A stretch of 64,000 bases of DNA from Pyrinomonadaceae bacterium (GTDB lineage Bacteria > Acidobacteriota > Blastocatellia > Pyrinomonadales > Pyrinomonadaceae). A program made the translations under genes and the position numbers. A model generated the notes under the pieces. The model ran no database searches and was not told where the DNA came from. It worked only from the letters and a program-made list of their open reading frames with translations. The stretch is from NCBI GenBank assembly GCA_019694355.1, contig JAIBCB010000004.1:62001-126000 (forward strand). The letters run 5' to 3'. This document shows positions 18,164 through 25,791 of the stretch, one piece after another. The first letter of the stretch is position 1, and each line of letters opens with the position of its first letter.

Positions 18164-19116
18164 GGATTAAAGTGCAATATTCGCTAGGCATACCTAGGGG
18201 TGAGCCGAGAGGGCTTCTTAATGAGATGTCATTTTCGTCACCGTCGCACGGGTGGGCAATCGGTTCTGAGCGGATCCTCAAAACGATTGACGGCGGCCAA
18301 ACTTGGAAAAACGTTTTCCCGTCTCCCGGATTTTTCGCTTACGCTCAAAGCAACAGTCTTTGTACACCTAGTGATCAAATCTGTTGGATGGGCAGTACTT
18401 TCTTTTGCGAGTGCTGTTTTACTAGGGACAGCGGCAGGACCTGGGAGAGATTGAGCTTGGGACGAGGTATGAGAGTAGAGTGTATGTGCTTTCCCACGGC
18501 TACGATAGGTTGGATGATCACTAAAGATCCGCAAATACCGAAAGGACCGACGGTTCTGTGGACGACAAATTCGGGGGGTACCGCGTGGGAACAGAGGGAA
18601 ATCATATTAGCGGGCCATCCCAGAATACTAAGGTGTCGTGATGGAAGAAACGCGTGGCTTCTAGAGAACCTCTCTCGACGCAACGGAAACGCTAGCTCGC
18701 GTATTTTACGCACAGATGACCGCGGCGTAACGTGGAATAAGGTCGCGGAAATAGATGATCTTGTGTCGGACTTCGATATTGAACAAACCGGCAATCTGAT
18801 CGCGTCTGGTATTGGAGGCGTGTATCGCATCGATGGACGAGATGGCATCGTGCATCCGATCCTGAAAAGTGCCATGGGGATGAACGGAATTAAACTACTT
18901 AGTAATGGACAAGTCCTGGCCATGGGTGATGAAGGTTGCCTAGCTTTGAGCAAAGATCGCGGTCAAACATGGGACGTTTTTCAAGCCGTTATCGACTCGA
19001 ATCTGATAGCCGCACACGAGGTCTCAAAGACCCGGTTTCTACTGCTGGCTGAGGAATCGATCATTGAAGTCCGTCTCTCCCGATCCCCGAATGAACGGAA
19101 GGCGAGTTTGGCCTGA
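18160..19116 (+). CDS. Ycf48/BNR-repeat beta-propeller protein, candidate immunity for tip 2
   Basis: The 318-residue protein is built from Asp-box/BNR-like repeats: ILKTIDGGQTWKNV, FTRDSGRTWERL, ILRTDDRGVTWNKV and LALSKDRGQTWDVF. This is the sialidase/Vps10/Ycf48 type of beta propeller. It has no signal peptide, so it should stay in the cytosol. Its ATG overlaps the TGA of the RHS tip 2 gene (ATGA, 18160-18163), which is the arrangement expected for a toxin-immunity pair. The fold is well supported. The immunity role is an inference and would be unusual for this fold. Confidence 0.72.
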   Translation: MRIKVQYSLGIPRGEPRGLLNEMSFSSPSHGWAIGSERILKTIDGGQTWKNVFPSPGFFAYAQSNSLCTPSDQICWMGSTFFCECCFTRDSGRTWERLSLGRGMRVECMCFPTATIGWMITKDPQIPKGPTVLWTTNSGGTAWEQREIILAGHPRILRCRDGRNAWLLENLSRRNGNASSRILRTDDRGVTWNKVAEIDDLVSDFDIEQTGNLIASGIGGVYRIDGRDGIVHPILKSAMGMNGIKLLSNGQVLAMGDEGCLALSKDRGQTWDVFQAVIDSNLIAAHEVSKTRFLLLAEESIIEVRLSRSPNERKASLA

Positions 19117-19204
19117 GATGCGAAAAATAAACAGTTCAATATCGGGAACGGTCCGGTATTGGAGGAGAGAATCGGTGTAACGACACTCTTAGGCGATCCA
19201 CAAA

Positions 19205-19481
19205 GATAGCGCACTCGACGGGCGAAGTGACAGTGTTCGTTTACGACGCGGCCGGCAAGCAGATCGCGGAGTATTCGACGATCGTTGAGTCTGCTTTGAC
19301 GGCCAAATTAAGCTATCTCACATCCGACCATCTCGGAAGCCCAAGAATCAATACGGATCAAAACGGCACGGTCATAGCTAGACATGATTATCACCCCTTC
19401 GGCGAAGAAATATTTATCGCACAGCGAACAACCGGATTAGATTACTCTGCCGATTCCGTAAGAAAACAAACGCAACGCTAG
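19205..19481 (+). pseudogene. RHS core remnant without tip
   Basis: An in-frame piece of RHS core is readable (STGEVTVFVYDAAGKQIAEYS, LTSDHLGSPRINTDQNG, DYHPFGEEIF). It breaks off after DYSADSVRKQTQR, at the point where intact cores continue with KFTGKERD, and is then lost in simple-sequence DNA. It has neither an N-terminal shell nor a toxin tip and is not expected to be functional. It marks the downstream end of RHS cluster 1. Confidence 0.8.
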
Positions 19482-19740
19482 TTATCTGAGATCTGAAATC
19501 TGAGATCTGAGATTTGAGATTTCGGATCCGAGAACCGAGAACCGGAAATCCAGAATGAGTCCGCTCCCGCAGAGCCGCAGAGCCGCAAAGTCAGAGAGCC
19601 ACAAGGACGGAAAGATGCAGAGACGCAATGGGCGGAAGCTGGATCGATCTGTTCGGTGGCCCTCAACTAAACTGAGAACGGAGGATCGAGAAAAGTGTAC
19701 GAAGGGGCGCGAAAATGCCCGCCGCGCATCCCCGAACACG
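19482..19740. repeat. Low-complexity, degenerate short direct repeats at the end of RHS cluster 1
   Basis: Positions 19484-19555 are short units of the type ATCTGAGATCTGA/GAGAACCGAGAACCG. Positions 19565-19660 repeat GCAGAGCC-like units (CGCAGAGCCGCAGAGCCGC) followed by purine-rich DNA. This kind of sequence often yields spurious proteins (FAALRLCG..., ISDLRFQISD) in annotation; I see no real gene here. It separates the broken RHS core from the next resident genes. Confidence 0.7.
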
Positions 19741-20280
19741 GCGGGCTGGACACTCTCTACTCGAGAGCTTACGAACAGTCTCCGAAATGCAGAACAGAAC
19801 GGGGACTAGGCCGTAATCAGATCGAAGAATCTCAGCAAACTCCGACCCGACTTCTAAAGACTAACCGCTGATCGGCCGACGCTGAGTAAGCGAGCATACA
19901 AACCGGATAAAAAAAGTTTAAGAATTTGTATCGAGGGGTTTTAAGAATCGGATGTGGACGAAAATGCTTCCGCGATACGAGCCGCGCTGGCGGGAGTTTC
20001 GCGGCAAAAAATGCATTTCGCGCATCCATTCCACAAGCAGTTGAGCCTGTCGTTCGCCGTATGGGATCGGTCCGGAAAAACTTATTTCGCTCGGCCTGCG
20101 CTGTGGGCGAACGCCAAATTCATTGAGGTTGTCGAGGGCATTCTCGGCCGGTATGCTCACCAGCCCGAATGGCCGAAGTCCGTTTCGAGGCATATTTTAT
20201 CCTTAGCGAATAAAATACTAAGGATCAGAGCTTTCCAAGTTTGTAGGGTGGAATACTCGAAACGGCGTTTCGTTGAGCCT
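19741..20280. other. Intergenic stretch, nothing recognised
   Basis: Several open frames exist on both strands, the longest running through 19954-20832 on the plus strand, but none shows a recognisable motif or consistent protein character. That long frame is antisense to two better-supported minus-strand genes. I see no tRNA, hairpin with a U-tract, or repeat here. Confidence 0.5.
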
Positions 20281-20481
20281 TTAGGCTGCGGGCGTTTCGG
20301 GTTGCGCGTTCTTGCCGTCCGGGAAGCGTTCTTCCCGAAGGCGCTCGGCCTGGATCTCAGCGTGGCGGTCACCGCCCTGCATCTTTTCAGTAATGCTGAG
20401 TTCGCCGGGCGTACGTGCAGGTCGGATGTGCTTGCCGAGGCCGCCGTAGGACTTCTTTGCGGGAATTTCGTTCTCTGCCAT
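20281..20481 (-). CDS. Small hydrophilic protein of unknown function (66 aa)
   Basis: I start it at the ATG 20481 (MAENEIPAKKSYGGLGKHI...); ATGs at 20490 and 20499 would add up to six residues. It is highly charged and disordered-looking, with no cysteines and no hydrophobic segment. No family is recognised. It is on the same strand as, and downstream of, the proline-rich secreted protein gene, with a hairpin terminator between them, so it probably has its own promoter. Confidence 0.45.
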   Translation of the reverse strand: MAENEIPAKKSYGGLGKHIRPARTPGELSITEKMQGGDRHAEIQAERLREERFPDGKNAQPETPAA

Positions 20482-20531
20482 GGCTTTCATTGTAAACAAA
20501 ACCCTGCGGACACGCCAAGCCGAAGCTGGAA

Positions 20532-20554
20532 AAGGGCGTCAAAAAAACGCCCTT
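20532..20554 (-). terminator. Rho-independent terminator downstream of the proline-rich protein gene
   Basis: Inverted arms AAGGGCGT (20532-20539) and ACGCCCTT (20547-20554) enclose a 7-nt loop. Read on the minus strand the hairpin continues into TTCC, and its loop is T-rich, so it should end transcripts from the gene at 20617-20856. The arms are perfect over 8 bp. Confidence 0.6.
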
Positions 20555-20616
20555 ACGTCTATTTGTTTAGCATTCGCTGCACCAAAATGGCGTGGCTATG
20601 CCCCAAAAGTTCTGTA

Positions 20617-20856
20617 TCAGCTGTATCGTTCGTCAGACCGCATATCGACGTAGATCGCGTCAACAAATGCGAATTGCGGACGTCTGGGTTGTTGCGGCTG
20701 CGGCTGCGGTTCAGGCCTTTTCGGCTGAGGATTTACGACCGGCGGATCGCCTTTCGGCGGCGGATTGTTCGGCCGGCCACCTTGCTGAGCGGATGCCGCC
20801 AATGCGGTTGCTCCGATCACGATCACCATTAACAAAAACTGTCGAATTGCTTTCAT
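20617..20856 (-). CDS. Small secreted proline-rich protein (79 aa)
   Basis: The product starts with a clear signal peptide (MKAIRQFLLMVIVIGATALAASAQQ, cleavage probably after ASA). A Pro/Gln-rich linker (NNPPPKGDPPVV, PEPQPQPQQPRR) and a short C-terminal FVDAIYVDMRSDERYS follow. No enzymatic motif is present. It may be a cell-envelope spacer protein. A hairpin terminator lies 60 bp downstream. Coding is supported by the signal peptide and composition, not by family recognition. Confidence 0.6.
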   Translation of the reverse strand: MKAIRQFLLMVIVIGATALAASAQQGGRPNNPPPKGDPPVVNPQPKRPEPQPQPQQPRRPQFAFVDAIYVDMRSDERYS

Positions 20857-21121
20857 TTCTCTTACTTCACTCCCTATTTTAACAAACGCAGCATAGGGAA
20901 AGTCGGGAAAGTGCGCGTCTTCCGCTCAATCTTACAGCAAGTTAAATGCCACTCGCCTGCATTATGACGCTAAAGCGGCAAAATGGGTTGGAAAAGTTTA
21001 CGCATTGCACGAAACTTCGGTGAAAATACACCGATTGGGGCTATTTTTATACGTTTTGGTCAGTTTCGGCAAGCGCAAAAGCAAAACCGTGCGTTCTCTA
21101 GCTTCACTTCACCGATCATTT

Positions 21122-21130
21122 TGGCATAAT
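21122..21130 (+). promoter_or_regulatory. Putative extended -10 element, possibly giving a near-leaderless transcript
   Basis: TGGCATAAT matches an extended -10 (TGnCATAAT). A TTCACT at 21103-21108 sits 16 bp upstream as a weak -35. The start ATG at 21138 is only 7 bp beyond the -10, so transcription would begin at or next to the start codon. This is pattern evidence only. Confidence 0.4.
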
Positions 21131-21137
21131 CAAACTT

Positions 21138-21890
21138 ATGGCAACGAACAAGGTCTCTCCACTGGCGATCGTCGTTATTGTGGCAACTGCCGCCGTTCTC
21201 GTATTGAATTACGGCGTCGTCGGTATGCTAAATGCTTCTGCGACCAACCCGATCGCGGCACAGTTTCCGACGCCCATCACACCGGCCGGATACTCAGCGT
21301 CGCTTTTGACCATCGTCTATCTTCTGTCGATCGCCTTTGCGGTCTATCAAGCGTTGCCGACGAAGGCGGCCAGCTTTGCCGGCATCCGGATCACGTACAT
21401 CCTGGCGTGCATACTGAACTGCCTTTGGGTCATTGCGTGGCATCGCTCGATGCTCCTGCTTTCCGCATTCCTGATCGTCGGGCTTCTCGGGACGCTGATC
21501 GCAATGCTCGGCCCGGTAAAGAATGTCCAGACCGCGACGGAAGCTCTTCTTGCGAAGGGCACCTTCGGCCTTTATGCTGCTTGGGTTTTGGTCATGGCCC
21601 TTGTCAACGTCCTCGCGCTCATCCGTTCGCAGGAAGTTTCGATGAGCGACGGTGCTTTTCAGACGCTCGGCGTTATTTGTCTGTTGATCGCCGGAGCATC
21701 GGCCGTTCTGGTGCGTTGGAAGCTGAATAACTACTTTTTCCCCTTAGCTATCGCTTGGATCGCCGCCGCCGTCGGTGTCAGGCAAAGCGGTGAGACCGCG
21801 TTGGTAGTAGTCGCCGCCGTGACCATGATCACCGGACTCGTAACGGCTGCGACATTCATCCTGACGCTGCCGACGCGAACCTACACATGA
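21138..21890 (+). CDS. TspO/MBR-related multipass membrane protein
   Basis: The 250-residue protein has about eight hydrophobic segments. The first five, including the aromatic helix ITYILACILNCLWVIAWH, resemble TspO/tryptophan-rich sensory proteins; the remaining spans make it longer than classical TspO (about 160 residues). TspO proteins bind porphyrins or other hydrophobic ligands in membranes. The assignment is by helix pattern and is moderate. Its TGA overlaps the ATG of aroDE (21887-21890), so it is coupled to the shikimate gene and starts a four-gene operon. Confidence 0.55.
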   Translation: MATNKVSPLAIVVIVATAAVLVLNYGVVGMLNASATNPIAAQFPTPITPAGYSASLLTIVYLLSIAFAVYQALPTKAASFAGIRITYILACILNCLWVIAWHRSMLLLSAFLIVGLLGTLIAMLGPVKNVQTATEALLAKGTFGLYAAWVLVMALVNVLALIRSQEVSMSDGAFQTLGVICLLIAGASAVLVRWKLNNYFFPLAIAWIAAAVGVRQSGETALVVVAAVTMITGLVTAATFILTLPTRTYT

Positions 21891-23389
21891 GACGCGATTC
21901 GAAGATCTGCGTTGCCATCGCTCCGACGACCGCGAGCGAACTCGCGACGCGTCTCGATGAAGCCATGGCTACCGAGCCGGGATTTATCGAGATACGGTTC
22001 GACGCCGTCGAGCCTTCCGAATTGTCGGCGGCGGTCGAAAAAGCACTTGAATTTGCCGCTCGCTGCCGCTTGATCGCTACATTTCGCCCCGAGGCCGAAG
22101 GCGGCTTCCGTCAAATTTCTGATACTGAAAGAAAAGCCTTTTGGCGAGATCTGCCATCGGGGTTTTGGGGCTGCGATGTAGAGTCTGATGCCGTCTCGTG
22201 GGTCGGACACCCGAACAAGATCGTCTCGCGGCATGATTTCAATGGCGTGCCGGCGGATGTTGATAGACTTTTTGACGAACTCTCAGATACCGGACCGCAA
22301 GCCGTGAAACTTGCTGTGATGCCGCGCGATACGGTAACTGCCCTTCCCGTCTGGAAGACGCTTCTAAGGGCATCAGAACGCGAAGGAGAGGCGATCGTCA
22401 TTGCGATGGGCGATGCCGGAAAGTGGACGCGCATCCTGGCTCCTTCTCGCGGTGCTCTGCTCACTTATGCTTCGCTGGACGGGAACGGCGCGACCGCGTC
22501 GGGCCAGGTTACGGCGGACGAGATGCGTGAGTTGTATCGTGTGGACGAGATCGACGCGAAAACGCGGATCTATGGCGTTATCGGTGATCCGATCGGTCAG
22601 TCGCTCTCTCCATACATTCACGATCCGTTGTTTCAAAAGGCAGGGCTGAACGCCGTTTTCCTTCCTTTCCTTGTGAAAGACCTGCGTGGTTTCATCGAGA
22701 AATTCGTGCGTCCGCAAACGCAGGAAGCCGGCCTGAGCTTTGGCGGGCTGAGCGTTACGATGCCGCACAAACTCGCGATCATCGAACTGCTTGACGAATT
22801 GGACGAATCTGCCCGCAAGGCGGGTGCGGTCAATACCGTGAAGGTCGATGACGGTAAACTCGTCGGCCTCAATACCGATGCGGACGGCTTCCTAGAGCCA
22901 TTAAAACGCCGCGTGCAAGATCTAAAGGGCGTTAAGGTTGCGATCTTCGGTTCGGGCGGTGCGGCGAGGGCATGTCTTTCGGCGCTTGCAGAGACCGGAG
23001 CCGAGATAACGGTCTTTGCGCGAAACATGCCTGCCGCCGAGAGTTTACAACCTGATCTAAAATATGCCGTCGCTGACCTGCGGTATGGGAACGATCTCTC
23101 CGGTTTCGATATAATAGTAAATGCGACACCGATCGGGATGCGGGGTGAATTTGAAAATGCTTCACCCGTGCCGGAAGCAAAGTTTTCTGAGGGCCAGATC
23201 GTATATGATCTTGTCACAAAGGCGACGGATACGCCGTTGCTTGCCTCGGCACGAAAGGCCGGTGCCCGCGTCATTCCGGGCATTGAAATGCTTATTTCGC
23301 AAGGGCTTAGGCAGTTTGAGATCTGGACCGGTCAACATGGTGACGAGCAGTTGGTTCGCGAGTCTCTTGCTAAGAAAATGAGACGATAG
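21887..23389 (+). CDS. aroDE: Bifunctional 3-dehydroquinate dehydratase (type I) / shikimate dehydrogenase
   Basis: The 500-residue fusion enzyme covers steps three and four of the shikimate pathway. Residues 1-220 are a type I dehydroquinase: FIEIRFDAV, the SRHDFNG catalytic His, and the Schiff-base Lys in AVKLAV. From about 228 on it is shikimate dehydrogenase: YGVIGDPIGQSLSPYIHD substrate loop, SVTMPHK with its catalytic Lys, NTDADGF, and an NADP-binding GSGGAARA. The fusion order (dehydratase first) is as in plant enzymes and some bacteria. The start overlaps the previous gene by four bases, and the ThiF/MoeB gene follows 5 bp later. Confidence 0.95.
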   Translation: MRRDSKICVAIAPTTASELATRLDEAMATEPGFIEIRFDAVEPSELSAAVEKALEFAARCRLIATFRPEAEGGFRQISDTERKAFWRDLPSGFWGCDVESDAVSWVGHPNKIVSRHDFNGVPADVDRLFDELSDTGPQAVKLAVMPRDTVTALPVWKTLLRASEREGEAIVIAMGDAGKWTRILAPSRGALLTYASLDGNGATASGQVTADEMRELYRVDEIDAKTRIYGVIGDPIGQSLSPYIHDPLFQKAGLNAVFLPFLVKDLRGFIEKFVRPQTQEAGLSFGGLSVTMPHKLAIIELLDELDESARKAGAVNTVKVDDGKLVGLNTDADGFLEPLKRRVQDLKGVKVAIFGSGGAARACLSALAETGAEITVFARNMPAAESLQPDLKYAVADLRYGNDLSGFDIIVNATPIGMRGEFENASPVPEAKFSEGQIVYDLVTKATDTPLLASARKAGARVIPGIEMLISQGLRQFEIWTGQHGDEQLVRESLAKKMRR

Positions 23390-23394
23390 AGGCG

Positions 23395-24414
23395 ATGCAG
23401 GAACGCTACAGCAGACAGATTCTATTTCACCCGATCGGTGCCGAAGGGCAGGAAAAGCTTGCCGGATCGACGGTCCTGCTTATCGGCGTTGGGGCTCTTG
23501 GCTGTGCTCAGGGCGAAATGCTTGCTCGCGGCGGCGTCGGCAAGATCAAGCTTGTCGATCGTGATTTCGTCGAATACACGAATCTCCAACGTCAGACACT
23601 CTTTACCGAAGACGATGCCGTTGATCGTCTGCCGAAGGCCGTTGCCGCAAAACGCAGGATATTCCAGATCAATTCAGAGATCGAGATCGAAGATATCGTC
23701 GCGGATGTCTCAAATTCGAATATTGAACGGCTCGTCGAGGGCAGCGATCTTGTCATTGATGGAACGGATAATTTCCAGGTGCGGTATCTGATCAACGACG
23801 CATGCGTGAAGCTTGGGATCCCGTGGATCTACGGCGCCGCCGTCTCAAGCTACGGGATGACGATGAACATCATCCCAGGCGAGACTCCGTGCCTTCGATG
23901 CATTTTTCCCGAGCTTCCTGAACCGGGTTCGGCACCGACATGTGATACGGCGGGCGTGATCGCACCGGTCGTGATGCGTGTCGCAGCGATGCAGGCGGCC
24001 GAGGCTTTCAAACTTCTCGTCGGCGACCTTGATGTTTTGAGCCGCAAGCTGCGGCAGTTCGACGTTTGGACGAATGAAGAAAATTCGATCGGGATCGGCC
24101 CGCCGGATCCGAACTGTCCGACCTGCGGTAAGCGCGAATTCGAGTTTCTTGACGCCGAATCAAGTGAGTTTGTTGCCGTCCTCTGCGGGCGAAATGCCGT
24201 GCAGGTCGCGCCGCTTGCGAGCACCAAACTTGATCTCGATCAAGTTGCCGATCGCCTAAAATTCAACTTTCCGGTTGATCAGAACGAGTATCTGCTGCGT
24301 TTCTCGCCGGACGATCTTGAGGTAACGGTCTTTACGGACGGACGTGCGATCGTAAAAGGAACCGACGATCCGACCGTTGCCCGAACGCTCTACGCAAGAT
24401 ATATCGGCGTTTGA
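23395..24414 (+). CDS. ThiF/MoeB/HesA family adenylyltransferase
   Basis: The 339-residue E1-like enzyme adenylates the C-terminal Gly-Gly of a ubiquitin-like sulfur carrier (MoaD or ThiS). It starts with RYSRQILFHPIG, has the ATP-binding GVGALGCAQGEMLARGGVG (about 26-44), D and R residues of LVDRDFVEYTNLQRQ, and zinc-type pairs CLRC and CPTC. A C-terminal region of about 90 residues replaces the rhodanese domain found in some MoeB proteins. With moeA-moaC at 2-4 kb, a molybdopterin role is attractive, but ThiF is equally possible. It is the third gene of the aroDE operon. Confidence 0.88.
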   Translation: MQERYSRQILFHPIGAEGQEKLAGSTVLLIGVGALGCAQGEMLARGGVGKIKLVDRDFVEYTNLQRQTLFTEDDAVDRLPKAVAAKRRIFQINSEIEIEDIVADVSNSNIERLVEGSDLVIDGTDNFQVRYLINDACVKLGIPWIYGAAVSSYGMTMNIIPGETPCLRCIFPELPEPGSAPTCDTAGVIAPVVMRVAAMQAAEAFKLLVGDLDVLSRKLRQFDVWTNEENSIGIGPPDPNCPTCGKREFEFLDAESSEFVAVLCGRNAVQVAPLASTKLDLDQVADRLKFNFPVDQNEYLLRFSPDDLEVTVFTDGRAIVKGTDDPTVARTLYARYIGV

Positions 24415-24432
24415 GCAAGGACAGAACTGTTT

Positions 24433-25758
24433 ATGGCAAAGAGGCCGAAAATAGTGACGATCGGTGGCGGGTTTGGGGGCCTTTGGGCAGCAAGATATCT
24501 GGCAGACAAGGATGTCGATGTCGTTATCATCGACCGGCAGAATCACCACGTTTTTCAGCCTTTGCTCTACCAGGTCGCAACCGCAGTTCTCTCGCCCGGC
24601 GAGATCGCTCAGCCGATCCGACGGATCCTTCACAGCCACAAGAATATCGAGGTCGTTCTCGGCGAAGCCGTCGATATCGACGTCGCAAGTAAGCAGGTCG
24701 TGCTTGGCGACGGCGTGCGTGTGAGCTTCGACTACTTGATCGTCGCCGCAGGTGCAAGACACTCTTACTTTGGGCACGATGATTGGGAAACTTCGGCTCC
24801 GGGCCTAAAGACACTCGACGATGCCGTCGAGATCCGCCGCCGCGTTCTTCTTGCCTTCGAAATGGCAGAACGCGATGCTTATCTGCAGGATCGAAAACGT
24901 CAGTTGAATTTTGTTGTGGTCGGCGGCGGCCCGACGGGCGTTGAACTCGCGGGTGCGATTGCCGACATTGCTCGACAAGCTCTTGCGAAAGATTTTAAGG
25001 CGATCAAGACGGCAGATGCCCACGTTGTGCTTTTTGAAGGTTCGGACCGCATTCTCGGAACGTTCGCACCTGAGCTTTCCGACAGTGCAAAGCTCCAGCT
25101 CGAAGATATCGGCGTCGAGGTGCGGCTGAATTCATTCGTGACTGAGATCGAGCCGGGCCGCGTCAAGGTCGGCGAAGATTGGATCGATTGCGATGTCGTT
25201 GTTTGGGCGACGGGCGTTGCGGCCTCGAGCTTAGGCAAGAAGCTCGGTGTTGAGACCGACAGAGCGGGGCGCGTGTTCGTAGAACCCGATCTCTCGATCA
25301 AGTCGAACAAGGATATTTTTGTGATCGGCGACATGGCGTCGATCAAACAGGCTGATGGTACGCCCGTTCCGGGCGTTAGCCCTGCGGCAATGCAAATGGG
25401 CGAACAGACAGCGAAGAACATTCTCGCCGAGATCAAAGGCAAGCCACGTAAACCCTTTGAATACAACGACAAAGGGACGATGGCGACCATCGGCCGAAGC
25501 AAGGCCATCGCCGAGATCGGTAAGTTCAAGTTTCGCGGCCTCATTGCCTGGCTGATGTGGCTTTTCCTGCACGTCTTCTTTCTCATCGGCTTCAAGAACC
25601 GTCTTGCGGTGATGACGGACTGGTTTTGGGCTTACTTGACGCGTGAGCGAAGTGCACGTCTTATCACGGGCAAAGCCGAGCATATGCAGGACGCGATAGA
25701 GTTCATGCAGGCCGCACGAACACGCGGCACAAGGTCAAAATCAAAAACAACGGTTTGA
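24433..25758 (+). CDS. ndh: NAD(P)/FAD-dependent oxidoreductase, type II NADH dehydrogenase
   Basis: The 441-residue protein matches NDH-2: FAD-binding TIGGGFGGLWAARYL (6-20), the HHVFQPLLYQVAT quinone/FAD segment, NADH-binding VVVGGGPTGVELAGAI, and the second FAD motif FVIGDMAS. A C-terminal amphipathic segment (LIAWLMWLFLHVFFLIGF) would attach it to the membrane. It oxidises NADH and reduces quinone without pumping protons. It follows the adenylyltransferase gene by 18 bp and ends the operon, with a small inverted repeat immediately downstream. Confidence 0.9.
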   Translation: MAKRPKIVTIGGGFGGLWAARYLADKDVDVVIIDRQNHHVFQPLLYQVATAVLSPGEIAQPIRRILHSHKNIEVVLGEAVDIDVASKQVVLGDGVRVSFDYLIVAAGARHSYFGHDDWETSAPGLKTLDDAVEIRRRVLLAFEMAERDAYLQDRKRQLNFVVVGGGPTGVELAGAIADIARQALAKDFKAIKTADAHVVLFEGSDRILGTFAPELSDSAKLQLEDIGVEVRLNSFVTEIEPGRVKVGEDWIDCDVVVWATGVAASSLGKKLGVETDRAGRVFVEPDLSIKSNKDIFVIGDMASIKQADGTPVPGVSPAAMQMGEQTAKNILAEIKGKPRKPFEYNDKGTMATIGRSKAIAEIGKFKFRGLIAWLMWLFLHVFFLIGFKNRLAVMTDWFWAYLTRERSARLITGKAEHMQDAIEFMQAARTRGTRSKSKTTV

Positions 25759-25770
25759 AGAGCCGTTGAA

Positions 25771-25789
25771 TTTGCTATCATTTAGCAAA
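25771..25789 (+). promoter_or_regulatory. Inverted repeat overlapping a putative extended -10
   Basis: TTTGCTA (25771-25777) and TAGCAAA (25783-25789) form a 7-bp inverted repeat with a 5-nt centre. It overlaps TGCTATCAT (25773-25781), which reads as an extended -10 for the propeller gene whose ATG is at 25792. It could be an operator or a weak end-of-operon hairpin for ndh; the start codon lies only 10 bp beyond the -10. Confidence 0.35.
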
Positions 25790-25791
25790 AA

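Noticed and set aside
19482..19740. Minus-strand frames reading ISDLRFQISD and FAALRLCG
   Set aside because: They come from simple-sequence repeats and are typical spurious annotations.
19954..20832. Plus-strand open frame of 292 codons
   Set aside because: It is antisense to a gene with a clear signal peptide and to a second small gene, has basic, Cys/Arg-rich composition typical of a shadow frame, and shows no motif.
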